From a virus, in the IMG/VR virus record IMGVR_UViG_3300028859_000006, positions 124,001-188,000 of that record: a DNA stretch of 64,000 nucleotides; one strand, written 5' to 3'. Below the pieces are notes generated by a model that saw only the letters and a program-made list of their open reading frames with translations, searched no databases and was not told where the DNA came from. This document shows positions 52,973-61,733 of this stretch, one piece after another; the stretch's first letter is position 1; every line of letters begins with the position of its first letter. A program made the position numbers and the translations under genes.

Positions 52973-54754
52973 TTAATCTAATGATATATTATTAATAGAT
53001 TTATATTTATTGATTAATGTTTCACGATTACTAAATCCTCTACTACGTGGACTAATAATAACAATTGGTGAACTTTGAGCAGCTTTATAAACTGAAATTT
53101 TCATTTTATTAACTGCAAAATTGACTTGCTCATCCCATTGTTTAATGTCATATTTATATACTTCATCCATTTTAGGAAAATAATCAATATTCAAAGATTT
53201 ATTTTTATAATCTAAAATTAAATCATCTCTTGTTTTTCTATCACGTATTAATGAAGCACATATACCACTTTGTACCCAATAATCAATTGGATCTTCATTT
53301 GCATCAGGTAATTCTGCAGCGGGTTTAAATTTACCATTATATAAATCATATGGTACTATTTCATCATTATATAATTCTTTATTAATATATTCAGATAATT
53401 CATATAATTCAACTTTAGTTAAATCTCCAATAATAGCATGAACGCCAATACTTCCAATGTCATGAAAGGAAGACCAAGAAAGCACTATTTCTGTTTGATT
53501 GCCTGTTGAAACGATACCACTTTTAAATCTATGAGTATCTTCTAAACCTAATACAGTTCTTAATACTGCATGTATTGAAGCTTTACCCGTATCACTTAGT
53601 TTAGGCGCATTTTTCATATGTACATCATCTACATTTAATATTTCATCAACTGTTGATTGAATAGGTTGCCAATATGTAATCATTCCTAATTTTTCATCTA
53701 ATTGATTTACATAACTTTTAGATTTAGTATTCAATGAAGATGGATTTGAAATGAATATAGTGTGTTCTTTGCCCATAGCACGATAAACCAATGCTGCTAC
53801 AATAGACGAATCAAGTCCGCCAGATACATGAACCTGAGCATTTTCAATACCTGATAATTTAAAAAATTCTTTCTGCTCAAATATAATAGCTTCAGTTATT
53901 TCTTTATATTTACTATCATTACTGCCTAATATTGGTTCACAATCTTTTAATCTGAATGTTTCAGTTTTTTCTTCAAATTTAGGAAGTTCTTTAACTAATC
54001 TTCCATAACTATTATATACAAGAGAAGCACCATCATAAATTATAATATTTTTAACTATATCACCGCAACCAACTGAATTTACTGAAATAACTGGAACCAT
54101 ATTATTTTTGGCAATTTTAGAAAATAAATTTTTTCTAATTTTTTGCTTTCCATAATAAAAATAAGATTGATTAGGTATAATCAAAATTTCAGCACCCATA
54201 TCAACCATTTCTCGTGAAATATCTCTACTATGATTCATAAACCAAGCATCTTCACAAATTGGTGTACCTATAATGGTTTTACCAATACTTGGTAAATTAA
54301 CTTCGAACACTTTAGTTTCAGTTCCTTCTGTAAAATATTTTCTATCTTCATGATGGTCTGTATCAGCTAATAATTGTTTATCATATGTACGAATTCCATT
54401 ATCATCAATTACAGCTACTGAATTTTTTAAAATTGGAAATCCATTTCTATTTATACCATGAGATGATACAAATCCAATTACAATTATTCCACACAATCCT
54501 AATTCTTTTCTATATTCTTCAATTTTTTTCAACCTTGAAATTTGGTCACGAATAAAATCCTCTCTATCCCAAAGAGAACCACAGCAATATCCACTAATAG
54601 CTGTTTCTGGAAACACTGATATATCTACATTATCATCATAACTAGCATGATTTTTATCCAACTTTAAACAATTTAAAATTTTTCTGGTATTACCGATTAA
54701 ATCTCCTGTAACTGTATTAATTTGGTGTACTGAAATATTTGCATTTTCAATCAT
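52973..54754 (-). CDS. nadE: Glutamine-dependent NAD+ synthetase
   Basis: 593 residues from the ATG at 54754; a longer frame to 54799 would run past the promoter and is rejected. N-terminal nitrilase-type glutaminase with triad E50 (VFPETAISGY), K126 (YDKQLLAD) and C167 (GTPICEDAW). C-terminal ATP-pyrophosphatase with SGGLDSS (311-317), STGNQTE and DLTKVELYEL. It makes NAD+ from deamido-NAD using glutamine and ATP. All catalytic residues are present, so it should be active. A host-type promoter precedes it, suggesting early expression. Phages use NAD synthesis to support replication and to offset NAD-depleting defences; which applies here is open. Confidence 0.93.
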   Translation of the reverse strand: MIENANISVHQINTVTGDLIGNTRKILNCLKLDKNHASYDDNVDISVFPETAISGYCCGSLWDREDFIRDQISRLKKIEEYRKELGLCGIIVIGFVSSHGINRNGFPILKNSVAVIDDNGIRTYDKQLLADTDHHEDRKYFTEGTETKVFEVNLPSIGKTIIGTPICEDAWFMNHSRDISREMVDMGAEILIIPNQSYFYYGKQKIRKNLFSKIAKNNMVPVISVNSVGCGDIVKNIIIYDGASLVYNSYGRLVKELPKFEEKTETFRLKDCEPILGSNDSKYKEITEAIIFEQKEFFKLSGIENAQVHVSGGLDSSIVAALVYRAMGKEHTIFISNPSSLNTKSKSYVNQLDEKLGMITYWQPIQSTVDEILNVDDVHMKNAPKLSDTGKASIHAVLRTVLGLEDTHRFKSGIVSTGNQTEIVLSWSSFHDIGSIGVHAIIGDLTKVELYELSEYINKELYNDEIVPYDLYNGKFKPAAELPDANEDPIDYWVQSGICASLIRDRKTRDDLILDYKNKSLNIDYFPKMDEVYKYDIKQWDEQVNFAVNKMKISVYKAAQSSPIVIISPRSRGFSNRETLINKYKSINNISLD

Positions 54755-54781
54755 AATATATAAATGTTTTAAATTTGAGTA

Positions 54782-54813
54782 CAAAGATACATATAACAAT
54801 TGATATAAACAAA
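54782..54813 (-). promoter_or_regulatory. Bacteroidota-type promoter for nadE
   Basis: Minus strand: TTTG (54813-54810), 20 bp, TATCTTTG (54789-54782); the nadE ATG lies 27 nt downstream. The upstream box overlaps the edge of the terminator stem. Confidence 0.65.
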
Positions 54814-54843
54814 AAAACTCATAAAAATATTTATGAGTTTTTT
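54812..54843 (-). terminator. Hairpin terminator between 54895 gene and nadE
   Basis: Up to 14-bp stem AAAAAACTCATAAA / TTTATGAGTTTTTT, 4-nt loop; ends the minus-strand small gene (stop at 54895) just before the nadE promoter. Confidence 0.8.
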
Positions 54844-54894
54844 AAAATTAAAAAATTTGGTCATCTTATCAATAAAACGATCAAAATTTTTTAA

Positions 54895-55074
54895 TTATTG
54901 AATTGAAGCTTGTTCTTTTGGTGCATTAGCAATGTTTTGTGCGTTTACTTGATCATTAGCTTCCTTAGTAACTTTTAATAAAAGAGTATTTACTACTTTA
55001 TAAGGCATTTCAGATAATGCACCCAATATTAAATTTACTTCTTCTACTGTGAATTCAAATTTCAAATTTTCCAT
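54895..55074 (-). CDS. Small conserved phage protein (59 aa)
   Basis: 59 residues: MENLKFEFTVEEVNLILGALSEMPYKVVN..., then a helix with LLLKVTKEANDQV and a Gln/Ala tail. I know this plan (FxxTVEEVNxIL-x-AL-x-xPYxxVxxL-x-KxxxQA) from many tailed phages, often next to structural genes; function unknown. In the stretch 54799-55254, which otherwise has no gene. Confidence 0.7.
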   Translation of the reverse strand: MENLKFEFTVEEVNLILGALSEMPYKVVNTLLLKVTKEANDQVNAQNIANAPKEQASIQ

Positions 55075-55210
55075 AACTATATTTTTTTGTTTATATCTAT
55101 AACAAAATAAATAAAAAGTTTAAACTTATTATAAAAAATATAATAAAAAATTACATAAAAAATAAATAATTTATAATATGAGAATATAATGTAAATCTAA
55201 CTACCAATTT

Positions 55211-55227
55211 CACGACGGGCGGTTCAT
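55211..55227. other. GC-rich island in an AT-rich intergenic region
   Basis: CACGACGGGCGGTTCAT, 11 of 17 bases G/C, in a region that is otherwise almost only A/T. The 10-mer GACGGGCGGT (55214-55223) equals a universally conserved part of 16S rRNA (complement of the 1400 region). It is 27 nt upstream of the GIY-YIG gene. The rest of 55075-55253 holds only the late-type promoter. Confidence 0.4.
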
Positions 55228-55229
55228 TT

Positions 55230-55240
55230 TTTATATATAT
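55230..55240 (+). promoter_or_regulatory. Candidate phage late promoter (TTTATATATAT)
   Basis: Late-type box 13 nt before the GIY-YIG gene at 55254. Confidence 0.45.
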
Positions 55241-55253
55241 TAATAAAAAAATT

Positions 55254-56177
55254 ATGATAATATATAAAACTACAAATCTCATTAATAATAAATTTTATAT
55301 TGGGCAAGATTTTAATGATAATCCTAAATATTATGGTTCTGGTAAATTAATTACATTTGCAATAAAAAAATATGGTAAAGAAAATTTTAAAAAAGAGATA
55401 ATAGAATATTGTACTGATGAAAAACATATGGATGAAAGAGAAATATTTTGGATAAAAGAACTTAATGCAACAAATAAAAAAATAGCTTATAATATTTGTG
55501 AAGGAGGAAAAACATATAGAACAATGAAAGGTGAAAATCATCCATTTTTTGGTAAACATCATACAGAAGAAACTAGAGCTATAATTAAAGAAAAAAGAAA
55601 ACTTCAAAAAATGTCTAATTTTGAAAAAGAAAGACTTAGAAAATTATGGAAAACTAATGCTAATCCAGGCAAAAATAAATCAAATGAAACAATAGAAAAA
55701 ATAAAAAATGCAGCAAAAGAATTAGATAGATATGGGGAAAAATCTACTTTTTACGGTAAAACTCATTCAGAAGAAACTAAAAAACATTGGAGTGAAATAA
55801 GAAAAGGTAAAAATGTAGGTATTAATAATCCTGCTGCAACTAGATATTATATTGAAACACCAGATAAAAAAGAATTAATATTTAATAGTAGAAAAGAAGT
55901 AATTGAATATATTGGATGTAGCATGGGATTTTTTACATTAAAAAAATATAAAGGATATAAACTTATAAGAAAAGAAATAATAAATAAAAAAGAAATAATA
56001 ATAAATAAAGAAGATGATGAATATTATATTTATACTATTGAATCTCCTAATGGAGAAATATTAATATTTAATAAAAAAAGTGAAATAATAAAAAAATTAG
56101 ATTGCAGTTTATATTTCTTTATATGTAAACATTTTTTGGGATATAAACTTATAAAAAGAGAAAAAAATAATTTATAA
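55254..56177 (+). CDS. GIY-YIG homing endonuclease (Seg-like)
   Basis: 307 residues. Residues 1-90: GIY-YIG nuclease domain (MIIYKTTNLINNKFYIGQDF, YGSGKLITFAIKKYGKENF, EREIFWIKELNA). The first motif IYK and YIG are intact (catalytic Tyr, Arg/Lys and Glu present in order). Residues 95-200: NUMOD3-type repeats (HPFFGKHHTEETRAI, STFYGKTHSEETKKHW). Residues 205-300: two helix-turn-helix-like NUMOD1-type units (FNSRKEVIEYIGCS, FNKKSEIIKKLDCS). Similar to T4 Seg enzymes. Its stop overlaps the following gene's start. Confidence 0.85.
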   Translation: MIIYKTTNLINNKFYIGQDFNDNPKYYGSGKLITFAIKKYGKENFKKEIIEYCTDEKHMDEREIFWIKELNATNKKIAYNICEGGKTYRTMKGENHPFFGKHHTEETRAIIKEKRKLQKMSNFEKERLRKLWKTNANPGKNKSNETIEKIKNAAKELDRYGEKSTFYGKTHSEETKKHWSEIRKGKNVGINNPAATRYYIETPDKKELIFNSRKEVIEYIGCSMGFFTLKKYKGYKLIRKEIINKKEIIINKEDDEYYIYTIESPNGEILIFNKKSEIIKKLDCSLYFFICKHFLGYKLIKREKNNL

Positions 56178-58648
56178 TGAGAATATTGTTAATTTTACCT
56201 CATGTTAGTACTGGAGGAATGCCTTCTGTATCTTTAAAAAGAGTTGAATATTTAATAAAAAATAATGAAGTATATCTTATAGAATATAGACAAATTTCTT
56301 GGAGTTTTGTTGTACAACGAAATAAAATAATAGAATTATTAGGAGATAGATTTATATCATTAGGTAATACATGGGATAAAGATGAAAGTGTTAGAGACAA
56401 ATTTCAAGAAATAATTGAAAATATTAATCCTGATATCATTCATATGGAAGAAATTCCTGAACTGTTCAATGATGGAATGAGGGAAGAACATTCAGATTGG
56501 TTATATAGGAATGATAGACCATATAAAATTATTGAAACTACTCACACATCAACATTTGATGTAAATAAGAAAGTATATTTTCCTGATAAATTTTTATTCG
56601 TATCTAAATTTTCACAATTACAATATGAAAAATTTAATATTCCTTCATCTGTGGTTGAATATCCAATGAATAAATTAAAAAAAAATCAAGGATATGCTAT
56701 TAAAAAATTAAATTTTGATCCTGAATATTTTCATGTTTTGAATGTTGGATTATTCACATCAGGTAAAAATCAAGGTTATGTATTTGAAATAGCAAGAAGA
56801 TTAGAAAAATATAAAATACAATTTCATTTTGTAGGTAATCAAGCTGATAATTTTTCAGATTATTGGAAACCTTTATTAGAAAATAAACCAAATAATTGTA
56901 TTATTCACGGTGAAAGAGATGATATTGATTTATTTTATCAGGCATCAAATTTACTTATACATTCATCTATAAATGAATTAAATCCGTTAGCAGTAAAAGA
57001 AGCAACATCTTATGATTTACCGATATATTTAAATAATCTTAGTACATATTTAGATACTTATGATTCTTATAAAAATATAAAATATCTTACAAGAGATGTT
57101 GATAAAGATGCTAAAAGAATATTAGATAATTTTAATATAAAACTTATAGATGATAATGATACATTTGAAGATATATTAATAAATGAATATAAAGAAGTAC
57201 TTAATATAGATAAAATAAAACAAAATTCAATTGATGCTCAATATGAATATAATATTGATTTTATTGAAGGTGCAAAAGTTGAAATTCTTGGTACAAAAAA
57301 ATCAGAATTTTATGTTGAGATATTAGATAAAAATACCAAAGAAGTCATATATAAAAATTTAATAAATAATAATAATTGGTGTAAAACAAATAATGAATGT
57401 TATAAAGAATATAAAATTAACATTTATCATAATAATAAATTAGTAATTAATCATAATTTTGATTTAACAAATAGAAATGTATTAATAACATTAGAAAGTA
57501 AATCTATTGGTGATACATTAGCGTGGTTTCCATATATAGAAGAATTTAGAAAAATTCATAACTGTAAAGTTTATTGTTCTACATTTTGGAATAATTGGTT
57601 TATAAATCAATATCCTGAAATTACATTTTTAAAGCCTGGTCAATCAAATATTAACGATTTATATGCTAAATATAAAATAGGATGGTATTTACCATTTGAT
57701 AGAAATAAAAATCCAATTGATTATAAAACTATTCCTTTGCAAAAAACAGCATGTGATATTCTTGGATTAGAATATAAAGAAATTGTACCAAAAATTGAAA
57801 TTCCTGAAGGAGTTAGACCAATTAAAGAAAAATATGTTTGTATTGGACAATTTTCTACTGCGAATGCAAAACACTGGCATTACCCTTGTAAAGATAGCAA
57901 CAAAGGCTGGCAAATTTTAGTTGATTGGCTTAATGTTCAAGGTTATAAAGTTATGGTAATAAGTAAGCAGTCAACTACTCTTAAAAATATAATAAATAAA
58001 ACTGGTGATTTTCCTATTGAGCAAAGAATAAATGAATTAAAATGGTGTGAATTTTATATTGGAGTTGGTTCTGGATTAAGTTGGTTAGCTTGGGCTGTTG
58101 GTAAAAAAGTAGTAATGATGTCTGGATTTTCTAATCCTTTCTGTGAATTTAAATCTAATAATATAAATGTTCATAATTTTAATGTTTGTAATGGTTGTTT
58201 TAATACTCATCAATTTGATCCAGGAGATTGGAATTGGTGTCCTATACATAAAAATACAGATAATCAATTTGAATGTTCAACTAATATTACGCCAAAAATG
58301 ATAACTGATAAAATTATTAAATGTAAACTCATTGAAAATCCTAATAATTTCAATTTTACTAAATATAATTTAAAATATAATTTAAATAAAAATGATATTT
58401 TCTTTAAATATGATAAAAATGAAAATAAATTTACAATAATTTATAAAGGTGATGATGTTGAACCTTTAAATATTGATATTAGAGATTATAATTCAGATAT
58501 GATATATTATACATTATCTGACACATCATTAAGTAAAAATAATATAATTTGGAGTATACCAGAGAAAAAAATGTTTGAAGAAACAAATAAGTTACTTATA
58601 GTATTTTACGAAAAAAATAAAATATTAGAATTGCAATATGATATTTAA
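56177..58648 (+). CDS. Fused glycosyltransferase: GT4-like half + autotransporter-heptosyltransferase-like half
   Basis: 823 residues. First half (1-350): GT4-type GT-B fold (ILPHVSTGGMPSVSLKRVEYL, IIHMEEIPELF, FVSKFSQLQYEKF, VLNVGLFTSGKNQGYV, LIHSSINELNPLAVKEATSY). Linker 350-430. Second half (430-730): GT9/BAHT-type (ITLESKSIGDTLAWFPYIEEF, YVCIGQFSTANAKHWHYP, CEFYIGVGSGLSWLAWAVGK) with an iron-finger Cys set C671-x2-C674-x13-C688-x11-C700 (VCNGCFN ... WNWCPIH ... QFEC), as in TibC/AAH heptosyltransferases. Those enzymes put heptose on autotransporter adhesin repeats. In a phage next to fibres, virion-protein glycosylation is likely but unproven. Confidence 0.8.
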   Translation: MRILLILPHVSTGGMPSVSLKRVEYLIKNNEVYLIEYRQISWSFVVQRNKIIELLGDRFISLGNTWDKDESVRDKFQEIIENINPDIIHMEEIPELFNDGMREEHSDWLYRNDRPYKIIETTHTSTFDVNKKVYFPDKFLFVSKFSQLQYEKFNIPSSVVEYPMNKLKKNQGYAIKKLNFDPEYFHVLNVGLFTSGKNQGYVFEIARRLEKYKIQFHFVGNQADNFSDYWKPLLENKPNNCIIHGERDDIDLFYQASNLLIHSSINELNPLAVKEATSYDLPIYLNNLSTYLDTYDSYKNIKYLTRDVDKDAKRILDNFNIKLIDDNDTFEDILINEYKEVLNIDKIKQNSIDAQYEYNIDFIEGAKVEILGTKKSEFYVEILDKNTKEVIYKNLINNNNWCKTNNECYKEYKINIYHNNKLVINHNFDLTNRNVLITLESKSIGDTLAWFPYIEEFRKIHNCKVYCSTFWNNWFINQYPEITFLKPGQSNINDLYAKYKIGWYLPFDRNKNPIDYKTIPLQKTACDILGLEYKEIVPKIEIPEGVRPIKEKYVCIGQFSTANAKHWHYPCKDSNKGWQILVDWLNVQGYKVMVISKQSTTLKNIINKTGDFPIEQRINELKWCEFYIGVGSGLSWLAWAVGKKVVMMSGFSNPFCEFKSNNINVHNFNVCNGCFNTHQFDPGDWNWCPIHKNTDNQFECSTNITPKMITDKIIKCKLIENPNNFNFTKYNLKYNLNKNDIFFKYDKNENKFTIIYKGDDVEPLNIDIRDYNSDMIYYTLSDTSLSKNNIIWSIPEKKMFEETNKLLIVFYEKNKILELQYDI

Positions 58649-58651
58649 AAA

Positions 58652-58662
58652 TTTATATATAA
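58652..58662 (+). promoter_or_regulatory. Candidate phage late promoter (TTTATATATAA)
   Basis: Exact 11-mer 21 nt before the TIG-repeat protein start at 58684. A small AACGA/TCGTT inverted repeat follows. Confidence 0.55.
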
Positions 58663-58683
58663 CGAAAAGAAAAATCGTTACAT

Positions 58684-60714
58684 ATGAGCTATATAAAAAT
58701 TCAAAAAATACTTAAAGAAGAAGTTGAAACACCTGAAGAAGGTTATATTTATTTTGGTTATGATGATTCAACAGTTGGTAGTGGAGTAACTAGTGGAGTA
58801 ACTGGTGGATTTTGGATGAAAGATGATACTGGTAGCGGAGCAACATATTTATTTGCAGGTTATTCAAATGCGCCAAATATTATATCTTTTAATCCAACAT
58901 CATCAGCATTTAATGGTGATACTATAACAATATATGGTATAAATTTCTTTGGTGCTGTAGTGGCGTCATTTAGTGGAATTACAGGAATAACAACAGTAGT
59001 GAATTCAAATCAATTGACCGTAATAATACCTAATTTACCTAATTATGATAATGAAGTTGATGTTGTAATAACTTCTTCATTAGGAACAGGAACTTCCGTA
59101 AAATATAAAGTATATCAGCAAATAAATAAGCCTGTAATTACTAGTTATCCATCAATTGCTAATATAAATTCTACAATAACTATTAATGGATTATATTTTA
59201 TCGCTGGACAAACTTCTGTATATTTTAATCCAGCATCTACTATTTCAACAACAACGGTAATTAATTCAACTACGTTAACAGCAGTAGTTCCAATAATTCC
59301 AACTGGATCAACACAATTTTATATTCAAACAACTTTTGGACAAAGTTTACTTTCAAATATTAATATTAATGGCGGAACAATTCCAATAGTTACTAATTTT
59401 TACCCAACATATGCAAATTTAGGAGATACTATTAATATATTTGGCGAAAATTTTATAGATATTAATAATTTATTAGTACGTTTTGGACCTAATCAATCAT
59501 CAAATATTAGCATAATAAATTCAGGACAGTTAACAGTTACAATATCAGGAGATACTCCAATTGGAGATACATTAATTAGCGTTAATGATATGACATTTTC
59601 AGGATTTACAGTTTGTGGCTCTACTTCTACATTAATTCCAACAGTATCAAGTATATCGACATCAGTATATCCAGGGAATACTGTAATTATGACAGGGACA
59701 AATTTAGATTCACCATTAACAGTTACTTTTAGTAGCGTTATATGTAATACTTTACCTATAGATTCAGGTAGTTGCTATATTTATATAGGAACTAATGTAA
59801 TTCCAGGTATAAATACAGTAATTGTTATAAATAAATATGGATCATCATTACCTTATTCTTATACAGTATTAAATCCTGGTAGTTTGACTATAACAAGTTT
59901 TAGTATTAATCATATGCAAAGAGGAAATAATTCAATTGGATTATATGGTAGTGGGTTTATTAATAGTCCATCAATGAGTGTTTATATTGGAAATGTATTA
60001 TCAAGATTTTCTTATAATAATCAATCAGGATTAACTGTTCAAATATTAAATGCTTCATCAACAAGTGATTTAATTCCGACTGGACCAGTTGATATTAGAG
60101 TAGAAAGTATAAATTCAAGTTATACATTAAATGGATTTACAGTTGATCCTAATACAGGTTTAAATCCACCAATAATTTCAAAAATAAGTCCTATATATGG
60201 TCAATATGATGATATTATTGATATCTATGGTACATATTTATCAGGAGGTACCATTAGTTTTGGAACTTCGTATCCAGGAACTTATGCAGAAACAACTACA
60301 ATAGATGATACTCATTTAAGTGTTTATGTACCATCTGGATTTACAATAGATTCTAATGAAATTATAAATATTTATGCTACAACAATAGCTGGATCTTGTA
60401 CATATTCTCCTTTTGAAATTTATGTAGAAGCATCATCATCTCCAATAATAAATAAATTAGATAGTCCTGTAAATGTATCAGGAGGAACATTAATTACTAT
60501 TCTTGGAAGTAATTTTGTTAAATATTATACTGATGTTTATGTAAGTATAATTACAGGAAGTACAGTTCAATATTTAGTATTAGATTCTCAAAAATTTATA
60601 TCTAGTACTGAAATACAAGGAATTATACCTAATACTACATATATTGGACTTTCTATGATTAAAGTAGTAACCTCCGCTGGTGTTGATCAAGAAACAAATT
60701 TAAATTTTATATAA
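58684..60714 (+). CDS. Virion protein with repeated IPT/TIG domains
   Basis: 676 residues. A 60-residue N-terminal part (MSYIKIQKILKEE, YIYFGYDDSTVGSG), then about seven IPT/TIG-type Ig-like domains. Each starts P-x-I-x-x-(F/Y)-x-P and carries an F/YG-x-NF turn: IISFNPTSSAFNGDTITIYG, VITSYPSIANINSTITING, IVTNFYPTYANLGDTINIFG, IISKISPIYGQYDDIIDIYG (each an unbroken stretch of up to 20). Such repeats in phages decorate tails or bind carbohydrate. It lies between the fused glycosyltransferase and two more, making it a candidate substrate. Confidence 0.8.
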   Translation: MSYIKIQKILKEEVETPEEGYIYFGYDDSTVGSGVTSGVTGGFWMKDDTGSGATYLFAGYSNAPNIISFNPTSSAFNGDTITIYGINFFGAVVASFSGITGITTVVNSNQLTVIIPNLPNYDNEVDVVITSSLGTGTSVKYKVYQQINKPVITSYPSIANINSTITINGLYFIAGQTSVYFNPASTISTTTVINSTTLTAVVPIIPTGSTQFYIQTTFGQSLLSNININGGTIPIVTNFYPTYANLGDTINIFGENFIDINNLLVRFGPNQSSNISIINSGQLTVTISGDTPIGDTLISVNDMTFSGFTVCGSTSTLIPTVSSISTSVYPGNTVIMTGTNLDSPLTVTFSSVICNTLPIDSGSCYIYIGTNVIPGINTVIVINKYGSSLPYSYTVLNPGSLTITSFSINHMQRGNNSIGLYGSGFINSPSMSVYIGNVLSRFSYNNQSGLTVQILNASSTSDLIPTGPVDIRVESINSSYTLNGFTVDPNTGLNPPIISKISPIYGQYDDIIDIYGTYLSGGTISFGTSYPGTYAETTTIDDTHLSVYVPSGFTIDSNEIINIYATTIAGSCTYSPFEIYVEASSSPIINKLDSPVNVSGGTLITILGSNFVKYYTDVYVSIITGSTVQYLVLDSQKFISSTEIQGIIPNTTYIGLSMIKVVTSAGVDQETNLNFI

Positions 60715-60720
60715 ATTATT

Positions 60721-60746
60721 AAAATGACTGATTAATCAGTCATTTT
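60721..60746 (+). terminator. Palindromic hairpin terminator
   Basis: Perfect 26-nt palindrome AAAATGACTGATTAATCAGTCATTTT, 6 nt after the TIG-protein stop and followed by more T residues. Confidence 0.85.
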
Positions 60747-60806
60747 TTTTATAAAATATAAACCTATTTATATATTTTGCCTACAATAAAAAAAACAAAT
60801 AAATCA

Positions 60807-61718
60807 ATGAAAATATTAGTAGCAACTTTTGATCACAATTATTATTTATGGCAAGTTCTTGTACAAATAAATAATTTTATGAAATATGGATATGATGAAG
60901 ACACTATTTATGTAGTATCATCTTCAAATCCTAGTCCAATTTTAAAATCATTAATGAATAATGAAAAAATTAAATCTAAATTTTTTATTTATAAAGATGA
61001 AAGAGTAAATCCAATATATCCATCTTCATTAAGACCTCATATATTAGAAAAATTCTTTAATGAACATCCTGAATATAATGATGAAACTTTATTTTATTGT
61101 GATCCAGATATGGTTTTCACAAAAAAATTAGATTTCACTGAAATGATAAATGATAAAAAATGGCATTTAAGTGATACAAAATCGTATATTGATACAGTGT
61201 ATATTAAAAGTAAAAGTGAACAATTATTTAATGAGATGTGTGAAATATCTAAAGTAAAACCAGAAGATATTGTAGCAATTGATGAAAATGCAGGAGGAGC
61301 ACAATATTTAATGAAAGGAATAAATTCTGATTATTGGAAAAAGGTGTATGATGATAGTGAAAATTTATATTCTCATATGAAAAAAACAGAAAGTATATAT
61401 AATCCTGAACATCCTATTCAATCATGGACATCTGATATGTGGGCAGTTCTATGGAATGCAGTTTATTATAATCATGAAGTTGAGATTAATAAAGAATTGG
61501 ATTTTTGTTGGGCTACTGATTCAATAAATAGATGGAATGAAACTTATATTTTTCATAATGCAGGTATTGCTGGAAAAAGTGATACACATTTTAGTAAAAT
61601 AGAATATCAAGTTTCTCCATTTAATAAAGAACTCAACGGTGATGATGATAATTGTACATATAATTATGTAAAAGAAATAAAAGAGACAGAAGAAAATTTC
61701 AAAGATATAATCTGGTAA
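60807..61718 (+). CDS. Glycosyltransferase with DxD-like motif (GT-A type)
   Basis: 303 residues from the ATG at 60807 (MKILVATFDHNYYLWQ); the longer TTG start at 60777 is inside a TATATATT element and unlikely. ILVATFD, an early strand VYVVSSSNPS, LFYCDPDMVFTKKLDF (the DPD would bind metal and nucleotide-sugar), MINDKKWHLSDTKSYID, and an AIDENAGGAQYLMKG-type loop with WTSDMWAVLWNAVYY. This resembles large-phage GT-A enzymes; donor and acceptor unknown. A TTTATATAT-like box lies at 60767. Confidence 0.7.
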   Translation: MKILVATFDHNYYLWQVLVQINNFMKYGYDEDTIYVVSSSNPSPILKSLMNNEKIKSKFFIYKDERVNPIYPSSLRPHILEKFFNEHPEYNDETLFYCDPDMVFTKKLDFTEMINDKKWHLSDTKSYIDTVYIKSKSEQLFNEMCEISKVKPEDIVAIDENAGGAQYLMKGINSDYWKKVYDDSENLYSHMKKTESIYNPEHPIQSWTSDMWAVLWNAVYYNHEVEINKELDFCWATDSINRWNETYIFHNAGIAGKSDTHFSKIEYQVSPFNKELNGDDDNCTYNYVKEIKETEENFKDIIW

Positions 61719-61733
61719 AAAATAAAAAATTAA

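Noticed and set aside
55195-55230. tRNA or rRNA fragment
   Set aside because: Only 10 bases match 16S and no cloverleaf or longer rRNA match can be formed; kept as an oddity only.
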